DNA from: SHYQ01 sp041674525
GTDB taxonomy: Bacteria > Chloroflexota > Dehalococcoidia > UBA2979
Direction of reading: 5' to 3'
Length of the DNA stretch: 13,491 bases
Assembly (NCBI GenBank): GCA_041674525.1
Contig: JBAYVN010000066.1
Span: 1-13,491 of the forward strand
How positions within the stretch are numbered: position 1 is the first letter of the stretch; the number at the start of each line of letters is the position of its first letter. Both the position numbers and the translations under genes were made by a program. Under the pieces are notes generated by a model. It was not told the DNA's origin. It searched no databases and saw only the letters and a list, made by a program, of their open reading frames with translations. Positions 1 to 6,934 of this stretch are shown piece after piece.

Positions 1-167
1 CCGGCGAGGACGAAGACGACGACGAGGACGAGACGCCGACGACCGCCGAAACCGTGGCGCTCATCCTGCGCGACCACGTGGGTGATGCCCCCGGCGCGTG
101 GGAGCGCCGCGCGCGCTTCGTGGATGCGCTCACCTCGTGGCTGGCGGGGGCCGGTAACCCCCGGTAA
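1..167 (+). CDS. C-terminal end of an unidentified acidic protein (partial)
   Basis: The reading frame is open from base 3 to a TAA at 165-167, so 54 C-terminal residues are visible and the rest lies left of the window. It opens with a run of Asp and Glu (GEDEDDDEDE), followed by a TAETVALILRDHVGD segment and a likely helical end containing WERRARFVDALTSWLAG. No catalytic motif can be seen. An acidic low-complexity linker before a short helical tail is all that can be described, and I do not recognise the family. The next gene starts 30 bases downstream behind its own promoter-like box, so the two need not be co-transcribed. Confidence 0.6.
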   Translation, partial: GEDEDDDEDETPTTAETVALILRDHVGDAPGAWERRARFVDALTSWLAGAGNPR

Positions 168-182
168 GCGCGTCCGGTGCGC

Positions 183-188
183 TACACT
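183..188 (+). promoter_or_regulatory. Candidate -10 box (TACACT) for a leaderless transcript
   Basis: TACACT, preceded by GC, lies exactly 9 bases before the ATG at 198. No Shine-Dalgarno sequence lies between them. Transcription from this box would start at or within about three bases of the ATG. The same GCTACACT box with the same 9-base spacing precedes glcD at 8069-8074. No -35 hexamer is recognisable. The function is inferred from position and recurrence. Confidence 0.5.
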
Positions 189-197
189 GGCCCTTCC

Positions 198-530
198 ATG
201 GGACGCAGGCAATCGCTCCGCACCACGTTGCTCTTCTCGCTGGTCGCCACCGCGATCTGGTCGGTGGTGCTCGTCTACACCGATGGCGGCACGTGGACGG
301 ACGCGGCGATCCGGGCGCCTCTCTTCTTCGCGATGATCTTCTTCACCATGCTGGCGTCCAACCGCCTCACCTCGTGGCTCGCGAACCGCATCGCGACGAG
401 GGAGGCCGCGAAGGCAGCGGCCAGCCGCGGCCCCGCGGTGGTCCCGCCGAGCAGCGAGCGCGCCGACCACAACCAGCGCCGCCGCCAGCGCGCCGACCGC
501 GCGCGCGCCGAGCGCCGCCGCCGCCAGTAG
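198..530 (+). CDS. Small two-helix membrane protein with basic C-terminal tail
   Basis: This 110-residue protein is of unknown family. Residues 9-27 (TTLLFSLVATAIWSVVLVY) and about 38-54 (AIRAPLFFAMIFFTMLA) are hydrophobic enough to be membrane helices, joined by a short loop containing DGGTWTD. The C-terminal half is hydrophilic and ends in a strongly basic, Arg-rich stretch from about residue 93, which is likely cytoplasmic. I chose the ATG at 198 because a TACACT box sits 9 bases upstream. The frame also holds a GTG at 177, but that start lies upstream of the box. There is no ribosome-binding site, which agrees with leaderless translation. It converges on the HAD gene at 557. The function cannot be read from the sequence. 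Confidence 0.6.
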   Translation: MGRRQSLRTTLLFSLVATAIWSVVLVYTDGGTWTDAAIRAPLFFAMIFFTMLASNRLTSWLANRIATREAAKAAASRGPAVVPPSSERADHNQRRRQRADRARAERRRRQ

Positions 531-556
531 CCCGCGAGGAGAGCGGGGCGGGGGCT

Positions 557-1210
557 TCATTTGCGAAGCCATTGCCTCAACACGACTTCGAGTTCCTCCG
601 CCGACCCGGCCCGAGCGAACACTTCGCCGACATCTCGATCGGCTCCAACTCCGCCGGGCGTGAAGAACACACATTCCAACCCTGCCGTCCGGGCGGCAGC
701 GATACCACGTGGTGAGTCCTCGACGGCGATGCAGTCCCTTGCGGGAAGACCAGTCCGCGCGATACCTGCGAGGTAACTGTCGGGAAAAGGCTTTGCCTTG
801 AGGTAGTCCTCGCGCACGACCGCGAAATCAACGTGCTCGAGCATGCCTGATCGTCGGTGGATGAGGTCGAAATGCTCGCGGTGTGACGCTGTCACGATCC
901 CTGTGGTGAAGAGGTGTTCTTTCGTGCGCTCAAGCAAGTCAAGCATGCCGGGGATCGCGAGTTCCTCTGTCCGGAGCAGATCGCTGTAGCGCGCGTCGCG
1001 GCGCGCATAGAGATTCCGAAGGTCCTCGCCCTCCAGCTCGGAGAGTGACAGCAGGCTCACCCCCTGTTTCATGTTGATCTCCGCGAACTGCGCCCAGGTA
1101 GCCGTCACCCCGACTGCTGCCAACTCCAGACGGTTCGCCTCGAAGAACCACTTCTCCGTATCGACCAAGACCCCGTCGTTGTCCCAGAGAATCGCGCGCT
1201 TCTGTTCCAC
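557..1210 (-). CDS. HAD-IA family phosphatase (beta-phosphoglucomutase / phosphoglycolate phosphatase-like)
   Basis: This 217-residue protein carries all four HAD motifs. Motif I is DNDGVLVDTE with nucleophile D10 and D12, motif II is VTAS with T107, motif III is KPFPDSY with K140, and motif IV is VEDSPRG with E164 and D165. The segment between motifs I and II is the size of a helical C1 cap, as in beta-phosphoglucomutases and Gph-type phosphatases. The substrate is not predictable. The frame stays open upstream to 1468, but that stretch overlaps the preceding gene and is not HAD-like. The GTG at 1210 has a TAAGG eight bases before it and begins just ahead of motif I; a GTG at 1252 is an alternative. 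GC content is about 61% in five hand-counted 60-base lines, against 68-80% in sampled neighbouring lines, which hints at recent acquisition. Confidence 0.85.
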   Translation of the reverse strand: MEQKRAILWDNDGVLVDTEKWFFEANRLELAAVGVTATWAQFAEINMKQGVSLLSLSELEGEDLRNLYARRDARYSDLLRTEELAIPGMLDLLERTKEHLFTTGIVTASHREHFDLIHRRSGMLEHVDFAVVREDYLKAKPFPDSYLAGIARTGLPARDCIAVEDSPRGIAAARTAGLECVFFTPGGVGADRDVGEVFARAGSAEELEVVLRQWLRK

Positions 1211-1335
1211 TCTCAGCGCCTTAGGCTCTGCAACGGAGATTTCGCCAACCACTGTGAGGCGTGCGCGATCGCGGATCGAGAACGTCGGAACTGGTCCGCA
1301 GTGAACAAAGCGCTGCTCGCGTCGCAACGGGTATC

Positions 1336-2439
1336 CTACCCGCACGCCTCCGCGACCGCCTGCACCATCTCCTCGGTGCGCAGCTGGACCACCAGCGGGT
1401 CGTGCAGGCCGTTGGTGACGTACGCCACGGCGACGCCCAGCGAGGGGTCTGCGTACGAGACGGTGCACTGCTGACCGCTGTGCCCGAAGACGCCCGGCTT
1501 GCTGAACGGCGCGAACCCCGCGTCCCCGACCAGGAACCCCAGCCCGTACGAGGATGGCAGCCCGGTGCTGCGGTCATGCTCCGTGGAGACGTGCACGCGC
1601 GTCGCCTCGGCGACCGTCTCCGGGCGCAGCAGCCGCACGCCGCGCCCACCGACGGACAGCGAGCCGCCCTGCTCCAGCATCGCGTAGAAGCGCGCCAGCG
1701 CCTCCGCGGTGCCGATGCCGTTGGCCGCGGGGATCTGCGCGCGCAGCACCGCCGGCTCCGAGAACAGCGCCGCGATACGCGAGGTGCGGCGCTCGCTCCC
1801 CTCGGGGTCGTCGAACGTCACATCGGACATCGCGCGGGGCACCGCGACCATACCCAGATCGTCGGCGCCGGGCACGCCGAGCGACGCCTCCATGCCCAGT
1901 GGCCCGAAGATCTCCTGCGCGAAGAACTCGCGCGGCATGCGGCCGTCGACGCGGCGGATCACTTCGCCGAGGGCGTAGCCGTACGTCACGGGGTGGTAGC
2001 CGACGGCTGTGCCGGGCGCCCACGCGGCGGGGAGCGCGGCGGTGGCCGCGACCACCGCGTCCCAGTCGCCCATCCTCGGCGTGGGGAAGTCGCGAGGGAA
2101 CACCGGGAAGCCGCCCTGGTGGGTGAGCACGTGGCGCACCGAGCACGCGCCCTTGCCTCCGGCGCCGAACTCCGGCCACACCTCGGCGATGCGCAGGTCG
2201 AGGTCGAGCGCGCCGCGCTCCACCAGCATGTGGATCGCCACCGCGGTCACCGGCTTTGTGGCCGAGAACCACTCCAGGCACGTCCCGGGGGCCGCGGCAT
2301 CGCCCCAGCGCAGGTCGAGCGCGAGCACGCCGTCGCGGTAGACGCCGAGCTGGGCCCCGGGGTGCCATCCGCGCTCGAAGTGGACGCGGGCGACCTCCTC
2401 GATGCGCGCCCGCCCCGCCTCCGCCAGGCCGCGGGGCAC
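1336..2439 (-). CDS. Beta-lactamase-fold serine hydrolase (class C / EstB-like)
   Basis: The predicted protein has 367 residues. The SxxK motif is SATK (S59, K62), the general-base tyrosine is probably Y148 in GYHPVTYGYALGE, and an HSG triad at 320-322 takes the place of the KTG box. An LTHQGG segment at 105-110 matches the usual LTHxSG region of this family. Such proteins are esterases, D-aminopeptidases or peptidases more often than true beta-lactamases, and the substrate is unknown. I see no signal peptide, so it is probably cytoplasmic. The GTG start follows the TAG of the upstream oxidoreductase after a single base (TAG-C-GTG), implying one mRNA and coupled translation. The 125 bases between its stop and the downstream HAD gene suggest that gene is a separate unit. 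Confidence 0.88.
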   Translation of the reverse strand: MPRGLAEAGRARIEEVARVHFERGWHPGAQLGVYRDGVLALDLRWGDAAAPGTCLEWFSATKPVTAVAIHMLVERGALDLDLRIAEVWPEFGAGGKGACSVRHVLTHQGGFPVFPRDFPTPRMGDWDAVVAATAALPAAWAPGTAVGYHPVTYGYALGEVIRRVDGRMPREFFAQEIFGPLGMEASLGVPGADDLGMVAVPRAMSDVTFDDPEGSERRTSRIAALFSEPAVLRAQIPAANGIGTAEALARFYAMLEQGGSLSVGGRGVRLLRPETVAEATRVHVSTEHDRSTGLPSSYGLGFLVGDAGFAPFSKPGVFGHSGQQCTVSYADPSLGVAVAYVTNGLHDPLVVQLRTEEMVQAVAEACG

Positions 2440-2440
2440 G

Positions 2441-3430
2441 CTACCCGCCGATGTCCAGCACGATCTTGCCGAAGTTGGCGTTCGCCTCCATTAGCTCGTG
2501 GGCGGCGCCGATCTGCTCGAACGGGAAGACGCGGTCGACCACCGGCTTCACCACGCCGCGCTCGAACAGCGGCACGATGCGCTCGATGAACAGCTGCACG
2601 AGCGACGCCTTCTCCTCGAAGGGGCGGGCGCGCAGGGTGGTGCCGCGGACGCTGGCCCGGCGGCCGGGGCCAAAGCTGATGCTCGCCTTCTCCAGCGTCG
2701 TCCCGCCCATCGAGCCGACGACGATCATCCGCCCCTTGGTGGCGATCGAGCGCGAGTTCTGGTCCCAGTACGGCGCCCCGACCAGGTCGAGGATGACGTT
2801 CACGCCCTTGCCGCCGGTCTCCCGCGCGATCACCTCGGCGAAGTCCTGCTCGTGGTAGTTGATGCCCACGTCCATCCCGAGCGCCCGCGCCTTCTCCAGC
2901 TTCTCGGCGGAGCCCGCCGTGCCGAAGGTGCGGTTGGACTGCGCGTGGGCGAGCTGCACGGCGGCGGTGCCGACCCCGGAGCCGATGGCGTGGATCAGCA
3001 CGGACTCGCCCAGGCCCAGCTCGCACTGCAGCATCAGCGCGTCATACGCCGTCAGGAAGACCTCAGGGATCGAGGCGGCCTCGGCGAAATCGAGGTTCGG
3101 TGGAATCGGCATGAGCATCCGCTCGTGGACGGCCAGCCTCGTCGCGTGCCCCTCGCCGCTGACCAGCGCCATCACGCGGTCGCCGCGCTTCCAGCCCTGC
3201 ACGCGCGCGCCGACCTCCTCCACCACTCCGGAGATCTCCACGCCGGGGATATCCGCACGCACACCCGGTGGAATCGGGTACCGCCCTCGTCGCTGCAGCA
3301 GATCGAGGCGGTTGAGCGCGCTCGCCCGCACCGCGACCAGCACCTCATCCGGCCCGAAGGTGGGATCCGGCATCTCCTGCAGCTGCAGAACCTCCGGCCC
3401 GCCCGGCTCGGTGATCACGGCTGCGCGCAT
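2441..3430 (-). CDS. NAD(P)H:quinone oxidoreductase-like MDR dehydrogenase (PIG3-type)
   Basis: This 329-residue medium-chain dehydrogenase/reductase has a GroES-like N-terminal domain beginning MRAAVITEPGGPEVL. The ALNRLDLLQRRG stretch (38-49) is typical of the PIG3/TP53I3 quinone-oxidoreductase branch. A nucleotide-binding loop IGSGVGTAAVQLA lies at 149-161, and DLVG appears in the Rossmann domain. The GHE zinc site and the structural four-Cys lobe of alcohol dehydrogenases are absent, so it should be zinc-independent and NADPH-using. It probably reduces quinones or other activated carbonyls in the cytoplasm. The ATG has an AGAGGA ribosome-binding site four bases upstream. It is the first gene of a two-gene unit with the serine hydrolase, and it is divergent from the protease gene across 211 bases. 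Confidence 0.9.
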   Translation of the reverse strand: MRAAVITEPGGPEVLQLQEMPDPTFGPDEVLVAVRASALNRLDLLQRRGRYPIPPGVRADIPGVEISGVVEEVGARVQGWKRGDRVMALVSGEGHATRLAVHERMLMPIPPNLDFAEAASIPEVFLTAYDALMLQCELGLGESVLIHAIGSGVGTAAVQLAHAQSNRTFGTAGSAEKLEKARALGMDVGINYHEQDFAEVIARETGGKGVNVILDLVGAPYWDQNSRSIATKGRMIVVGSMGGTTLEKASISFGPGRRASVRGTTLRARPFEEKASLVQLFIERIVPLFERGVVKPVVDRVFPFEQIGAAHELMEANANFGKIVLDIGG

Positions 3431-3512
3431 CTCGTCCTCTTCTCATAGGCTCGTTGCGGCACCGGGGCCGCGCCGGCGCTGCGATGTTCGCGGATGCTAG
3501 CGCTCAAGGGCA

Positions 3513-3589
3513 CACCGGCGCCAACGTGCGCGCTCCACGGTGTGTTCGCACCGCGGGGAACCACCGGGGGAACGCCCACGACCCCGGTG
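3513..3589. promoter_or_regulatory. Candidate operator array: CACCG/CGGTG half-sites with 8-bp inverted repeat
   Basis: CACCG occurs at 3513, 3549 and 3562 and its complement CGGTG at 3538 and 3585. The most regular part is CACCGGGG (3562-3569) with its exact reverse complement CCCCGGTG (3582-3589). The arms are 20 bp apart, about two helical turns, and end one base before the TACGAT box. CACCGCGGGGAAC (3549-3561) is followed directly by CACCGGGGGAAC (3562-3573), a near-perfect tandem pair. This is where a dimeric activator, or a repressor covering the -35 region, would bind. It does not match CIRCE or HAIR sequences as I know them. The function is inferred. Confidence 0.45.
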
Positions 3590-3590
3590 C

Positions 3591-3596
3591 TACGAT
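3591..3596 (+). promoter_or_regulatory. Candidate extended -10 box (TGC-TACGAT) of the protease gene
   Basis: TACGAT is preceded by TGC, giving a TGn extended -10, and resembles the GCTACACT boxes before the genes at 198 and 8084. Unlike those, it lies 45 bases before the ATG at 3642, leaving a leader of about 40 bases that carries an AAGGG ribosome-binding site (3630-3634). No -35 hexamer is seen; that position is occupied by the inverted repeat 3562-3589. Confidence 0.45.
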
Positions 3597-3641
3597 CGGG
3601 ACGCGCGCTCCCCGGGGGGCGAACCGGCGAAGGGCGAAACC

Positions 3642-6143
3642 ATGCCGAACCTGCGCGAAACGCTGCGCCTCACCGCGGATCAAGTCACCGCACCGTGCGA
3701 CCTCAACTGGCTCGCATTCGCCACCACAGCTGACTTACCTGCCCTGGACGCGATCTTCGGGCAGGAACGCGCGGTCCGGGCGATCGAATTCGCGCTCGGC
3801 ATGTCCGCCCCGGGCTACAACCTCTTCGCCTCCGGCCCGGATGGCTTCGGCAAGACGACCATCGTGGAGTCGTTCCTGCGCCGGCGGGCGGCCCAGATGC
3901 CCGCCCCCCTCGACTGGGTGTACGTCCACAACTTCTCCGATCCTGACCGCCCCGTGGCGATCTCGCTGCCGCCCGGGACCGCCCACACCTTCGCCGCCGC
4001 GATCGAACGCGCCGTCGAGGCGGCCGGGCGCGAGCTCAAGTCCGTCTTCGAGTCCGATTCCTACGCGCGCCGCCGCCAGGATCTCGCGGACGAGCTCGAC
4101 CGCCTGCGCGGGACGCTGCTGGAAACGCTCCAGAAGGAGGCGGAGCGGATGGGCTTCGCGCTCCAGTTCGGACAGGCGGGCATCGTCTCTGCGCCGATGA
4201 TCAACGGCCGCCCGGCGAGCGAGGAGGTCTTCGCAGCGCTCCCCGAGGAGCAGCGGAACCAGATCATGGAGCGCCGCCGCGAGCTGGAGAAGGTCGTGCA
4301 GGAGGCCCTGCTGAAGGTGCGCGGCATCGAGCGGGACGCGGGCGACCGGGCGACGAAGCTGGACGAGGAGGTGGCGAGCTACGCCACCGGCCACCTGTTC
4401 GACCCGCTGATCGAGCGCTACGGCGCCGACATCGAGATCCGCGAGTTCCTCGAAGCCGTGTCGGAGGACCTGCAGGAGCAGCGCGACCGCTTCCGCATGG
4501 CGGGCCAGCCGCAGCAGCTGATGGGGCTGATGATGCCTCCCCAGGCCCCCGTCCTGAACCGCTACGCGGTCAACGTGGTGGTCTCGAACGACCCGCAGCG
4601 CGGGGCCCCCGTGGTCCGCGAGGCGAACCCGACCTACTACAACCTGCTCGGCCGGATCGAATACCAGGGCCAGTTCGGCACCGCCGTCACCGATCACACG
4701 ATGGTGAAGCCGGGGTCGCTCGGGCGGGCCAACGGCGGGTACCTCGTGATCCGCCTGCGGGATCTGCTGGTGAACCCGCAGTCACTGGATGGTCTGAAGC
4801 GCGCCCTCTCCTCGCAGCGCCTCGCCATCGAGAACATCGCGGAGGCATACGGGCTGGTGCCGACCTCGGGCCTGCGGCCGGAGCCCATGCCCCTGAACGT
4901 GAAGGTCGTGATCATCGGCGATGGGGCGCTGTACGGCCTCCTCTATCGCTACGACCCGGACTTCCGCGAGCTGTTCAAGGTCCGGGCGGACTTCGAGACC
5001 GAGCTCCCGCGGACGTTCGAGAACGTGCGGGGGCTGACCACCGTGATCCGCGCGGAGTGCGAGCGCTCCAGCCTCGCCCCCTTCACCCGCGTGGCGGTGG
5101 CCCACCTGATCGAGCAGTCCTCGCGCATGGTGGAGGACCAGCGCCGCCTCTCCGCGAACATGGCCTCCTTCCTGGATATCGTCCGGCAGGCGGACTACTG
5201 GGCGCGCCAGGACGGCTCGCACCTGGTGGACGGCCGGCACGTGGAGAAGGCCCTGGAGGAGCGCATCTACCGCTCCGCGCTGGTGCGCGAGCGGATCATC
5301 GAGGCGATGAACGACGGCTCGCTCTACGTGGCGACGGAGGGCGCGGTCACCGGGCAGATCAACGCCCTGTCCGTATACGACCTGGGCGACATCTCCTTCG
5401 GCCGCCCCTCGCGCGTGACCTGCGTGATCTCCGCCGGCCGCGGCACGATGGTGATGGTGGAGCGCGAGAGCGAGATGGCGGGACGCATCCACAACAAGGG
5501 CTTCCTCATCCTGCGCGGCTACCTGACCTACCGCTTCGGCCAGAACAAGGCGAACGCGCTCCACGCCAGCCTGACCTTCGAGCAGCTGTACGGGGACATC
5601 GACGGTGACTCCGCCTCCTCCACGGAGCTCTACGCGGTGCTGTCGGCGCTCTCCGGGGTGCCGATCGACCAGAGCATCGCGGTGACGGGGTCCGTGGACC
5701 AGCTCGGCCGCGTCCAGCCGATCGGCGGGGCCTCGGCCAAGATCGAGGGCTTCTTCGACGTCTGCTCCACGCGCGGGCTGAACGGCAAGCACGGCGTCAT
5801 GCTCCCGCGCACGAACGTGGCGAACATCGTCCTGCGCCCGGACGTCGCGCAGGCGATACGCGAGGGGAAGTTCCACCTGTGGGCCGTCGACAGCATCGAG
5901 GAAGGCATCGAGGTGCTCACCGGCGTCCCCGCGGGGCATGAGCGGGGACCGGACGGCCGGTTCCCTGAGGGCACGATCTTCCGCATGGCGGACGACCGCC
6001 TGACCGCCTTCTACGACCTGCTGGAGCAGCGCCCGAGCGCCGCGGGATCGCCGATGCAGCACGTGCCTGCCGCACGCATCGAGTACCCGGTACCCCCGGG
6101 GATCCCGCCGAGCCCGCCGCCCGAGCCCCCGGTCATCGTCTGA
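3642..6143 (+). CDS. Lon-like ATP-dependent protease (YcbZ/LonB-like, AAA_32 + S16)
   Basis: This 833-residue protein has the layout of the YcbZ/LonB-like family. The N-terminal AAA part contains CDLNWLAF and GQERAVRAIEFAL, then Walker A GPDGFGKT with K71. A charged, probably coiled-coil insert covers about residues 130-290. The second AAA half includes PTYYNLLGRIEY and ANGGYLVIRLRDLL (363-376). The C-terminal S16 domain has catalytic S657 in GDSASS and K700 in GGASAKIEGF. A Pro-rich tail ends the protein. Such enzymes are cytoplasmic ATP-dependent proteases, but their substrates are poorly known. The frame is open 34 codons further upstream. I chose the ATG at 3642 because of the AAGGG site seven bases before it and because the family N-terminus (LRLTADQVT..CDLNWL) begins there. 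A GTG start of the next gene follows its TGA after one base. Confidence 0.93.
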   Translation: MPNLRETLRLTADQVTAPCDLNWLAFATTADLPALDAIFGQERAVRAIEFALGMSAPGYNLFASGPDGFGKTTIVESFLRRRAAQMPAPLDWVYVHNFSDPDRPVAISLPPGTAHTFAAAIERAVEAAGRELKSVFESDSYARRRQDLADELDRLRGTLLETLQKEAERMGFALQFGQAGIVSAPMINGRPASEEVFAALPEEQRNQIMERRRELEKVVQEALLKVRGIERDAGDRATKLDEEVASYATGHLFDPLIERYGADIEIREFLEAVSEDLQEQRDRFRMAGQPQQLMGLMMPPQAPVLNRYAVNVVVSNDPQRGAPVVREANPTYYNLLGRIEYQGQFGTAVTDHTMVKPGSLGRANGGYLVIRLRDLLVNPQSLDGLKRALSSQRLAIENIAEAYGLVPTSGLRPEPMPLNVKVVIIGDGALYGLLYRYDPDFRELFKVRADFETELPRTFENVRGLTTVIRAECERSSLAPFTRVAVAHLIEQSSRMVEDQRRLSANMASFLDIVRQADYWARQDGSHLVDGRHVEKALEERIYRSALVRERIIEAMNDGSLYVATEGAVTGQINALSVYDLGDISFGRPSRVTCVISAGRGTMVMVERESEMAGRIHNKGFLILRGYLTYRFGQNKANALHASLTFEQLYGDIDGDSASSTELYAVLSALSGVPIDQSIAVTGSVDQLGRVQPIGGASAKIEGFFDVCSTRGLNGKHGVMLPRTNVANIVLRPDVAQAIREGKFHLWAVDSIEEGIEVLTGVPAGHERGPDGRFPEGTIFRMADDRLTAFYDLLEQRPSAAGSPMQHVPAARIEYPVPPGIPPSPPPEPPVIV

Positions 6144-6144
6144 C

Positions 6145-6711
6145 GTGGCACGCCCTCGGGGGACGCTGCCCCTGCTCACGCTGGACTTCGATGGCGTGAT
6201 CTGCCGCCCGTTGCTCGGCGTGAACCTCGGCATCCACCGCGAGTTCCTGTCTCCCGCCGCGCCCCCGCCGGTGGCGCACGTCTACCCGCGGTGGCTCAAC
6301 GTCCCCCTGGACCACCTGCGTTTTGACCTCCGCGCGCCGATGCCGGGGGTGCACGAGGCCCTTCGGGTGCTGCGCCCGCTGCGGCGCCTGGCGATCGTCA
6401 CCGGCCGCCGCACCCCGCCCACGTCGTGGATGCGCTGGCACGGCCTCGACGGGCTGGTGGACGAAGTGGTCGTAAACAACACCGCGCTCAAGAGCCCGCA
6501 CTTCAAGCTGCAGGTGATCCTCGCGCGCGGCGCCGACGAGCACGTCGACGACGACCCGCGGACGGTGCAGCTGCTGGCGCAGTCCTCCACGGCGCGCGTC
6601 TTCCTCTGCGACTGGCCGCGCAACCGCGACCTTCCCTACGACCCGCGGATCGAGCGCGTCCGCGATCTTCGTGACCTCGCGGCGCTGATCGTGGGCGGCG
6701 CGGATCGCTGA
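6145..6711 (+). CDS. Small capless HAD-like hydrolase
   Basis: This 188-residue protein carries HAD-type motifs. TLDFDGVIC has D14 and D16, IVTGRR supplies T86, K116 or K121 is the possible motif III lysine, and an acidic VDDDP at 134-138 serves as motif IV. There is no room for a large cap, so a polymeric or protein-bound phosphosubstrate, or a nucleotidase-like role, is possible. Bases 6145-6147 give a GTG start one base after the protease stop (TGA-C-GTG), so translation is probably coupled to the protease. No other start lies close by in this frame. The function relative to the protease is unknown. Confidence 0.78.
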   Translation: MARPRGTLPLLTLDFDGVICRPLLGVNLGIHREFLSPAAPPPVAHVYPRWLNVPLDHLRFDLRAPMPGVHEALRVLRPLRRLAIVTGRRTPPTSWMRWHGLDGLVDEVVVNNTALKSPHFKLQVILARGADEHVDDDPRTVQLLAQSSTARVFLCDWPRNRDLPYDPRIERVRDLRDLAALIVGGADR

Positions 6712-6934
6712 TCGCGCAACCGCGCCGAACGATGAGCGGCGCGCCGGATCGCCACCCCGATCGCCGCTACGCGAAAATTTCTTCGCGATCTCGACGCGAT
6801 CCCTGTAGATGTGTGCAACCAAAGCGAGAGATGATGCGTTCTGTTGAAGGTGACGGCTGCAGGGCCCTGTTGTCGCCACACACCCATGGGTGCCGGCCGC
6901 TCACCCGCGGACCGGCTAGTCAAAGGAAACCACT
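6712..6934. other. Intergenic region and probable leader of the small basic peptide gene
   Basis: These 223 bases hold no convincing gene. Visible structures are a hairpin CGCGAA-N6-TTCGCG (6770-6787), the palindrome CAGGGCCCTG (6860-6869), and the perfect 12-bp palindrome CACCCATGGGTG (6881-6892). A GCCGG/CCGGC pair further along could close another stem-loop (about 6893-6916). The stretch 6774-6850 is visibly less GC-rich than its surroundings, as expected of a promoter or a structured RNA. No clear -35/-10 pair could be fixed. The AAAGGA at 6922-6927 is the ribosome-binding site of the next gene. Confidence 0.5.

Larger units (their letters stand above)
3431..3641. other. Divergent intergenic control region
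   Basis: These 211 bases separate the start codons of the quinone oxidoreductase (minus) and the Lon-like protease (plus). They hold no convincing gene. The right half contains a cluster of CACCG/CGGTG pentamers, an 8-bp inverted repeat, a TACGAT -10 candidate and an AAGGG ribosome-binding site. On the minus side an AGAGGA ribosome-binding site is clear, but no convincing promoter hexamers are seen. Confidence 0.7.

Noticed and set aside
1267..1279. CGATC-GCG-GATCG inverted repeat upstream of the HAD gene as an operator
   Set aside because: The arms are only 5 bp, no promoter hexamers are placed around it, and such repeats are common by chance.
1261..2589. A long plus-strand frame over the serine hydrolase region
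   Set aside because: The minus-strand protein here has the SxxK, Tyr and HSG motifs. The plus-strand frame has none and crosses a gene boundary.
4782..6233. A 483-codon minus-strand frame opposite the protease
   Set aside because: It is a shadow of a well-supported protease gene; the translation has low-complexity composition and no recognisable domain.
6770..6787. CGCGAA-N6-TTCGCG hairpin as a terminator for the protease operon
   Set aside because: The stem is only 6 bp and no U-tract follows; it is noted as a structure but not called a terminator.
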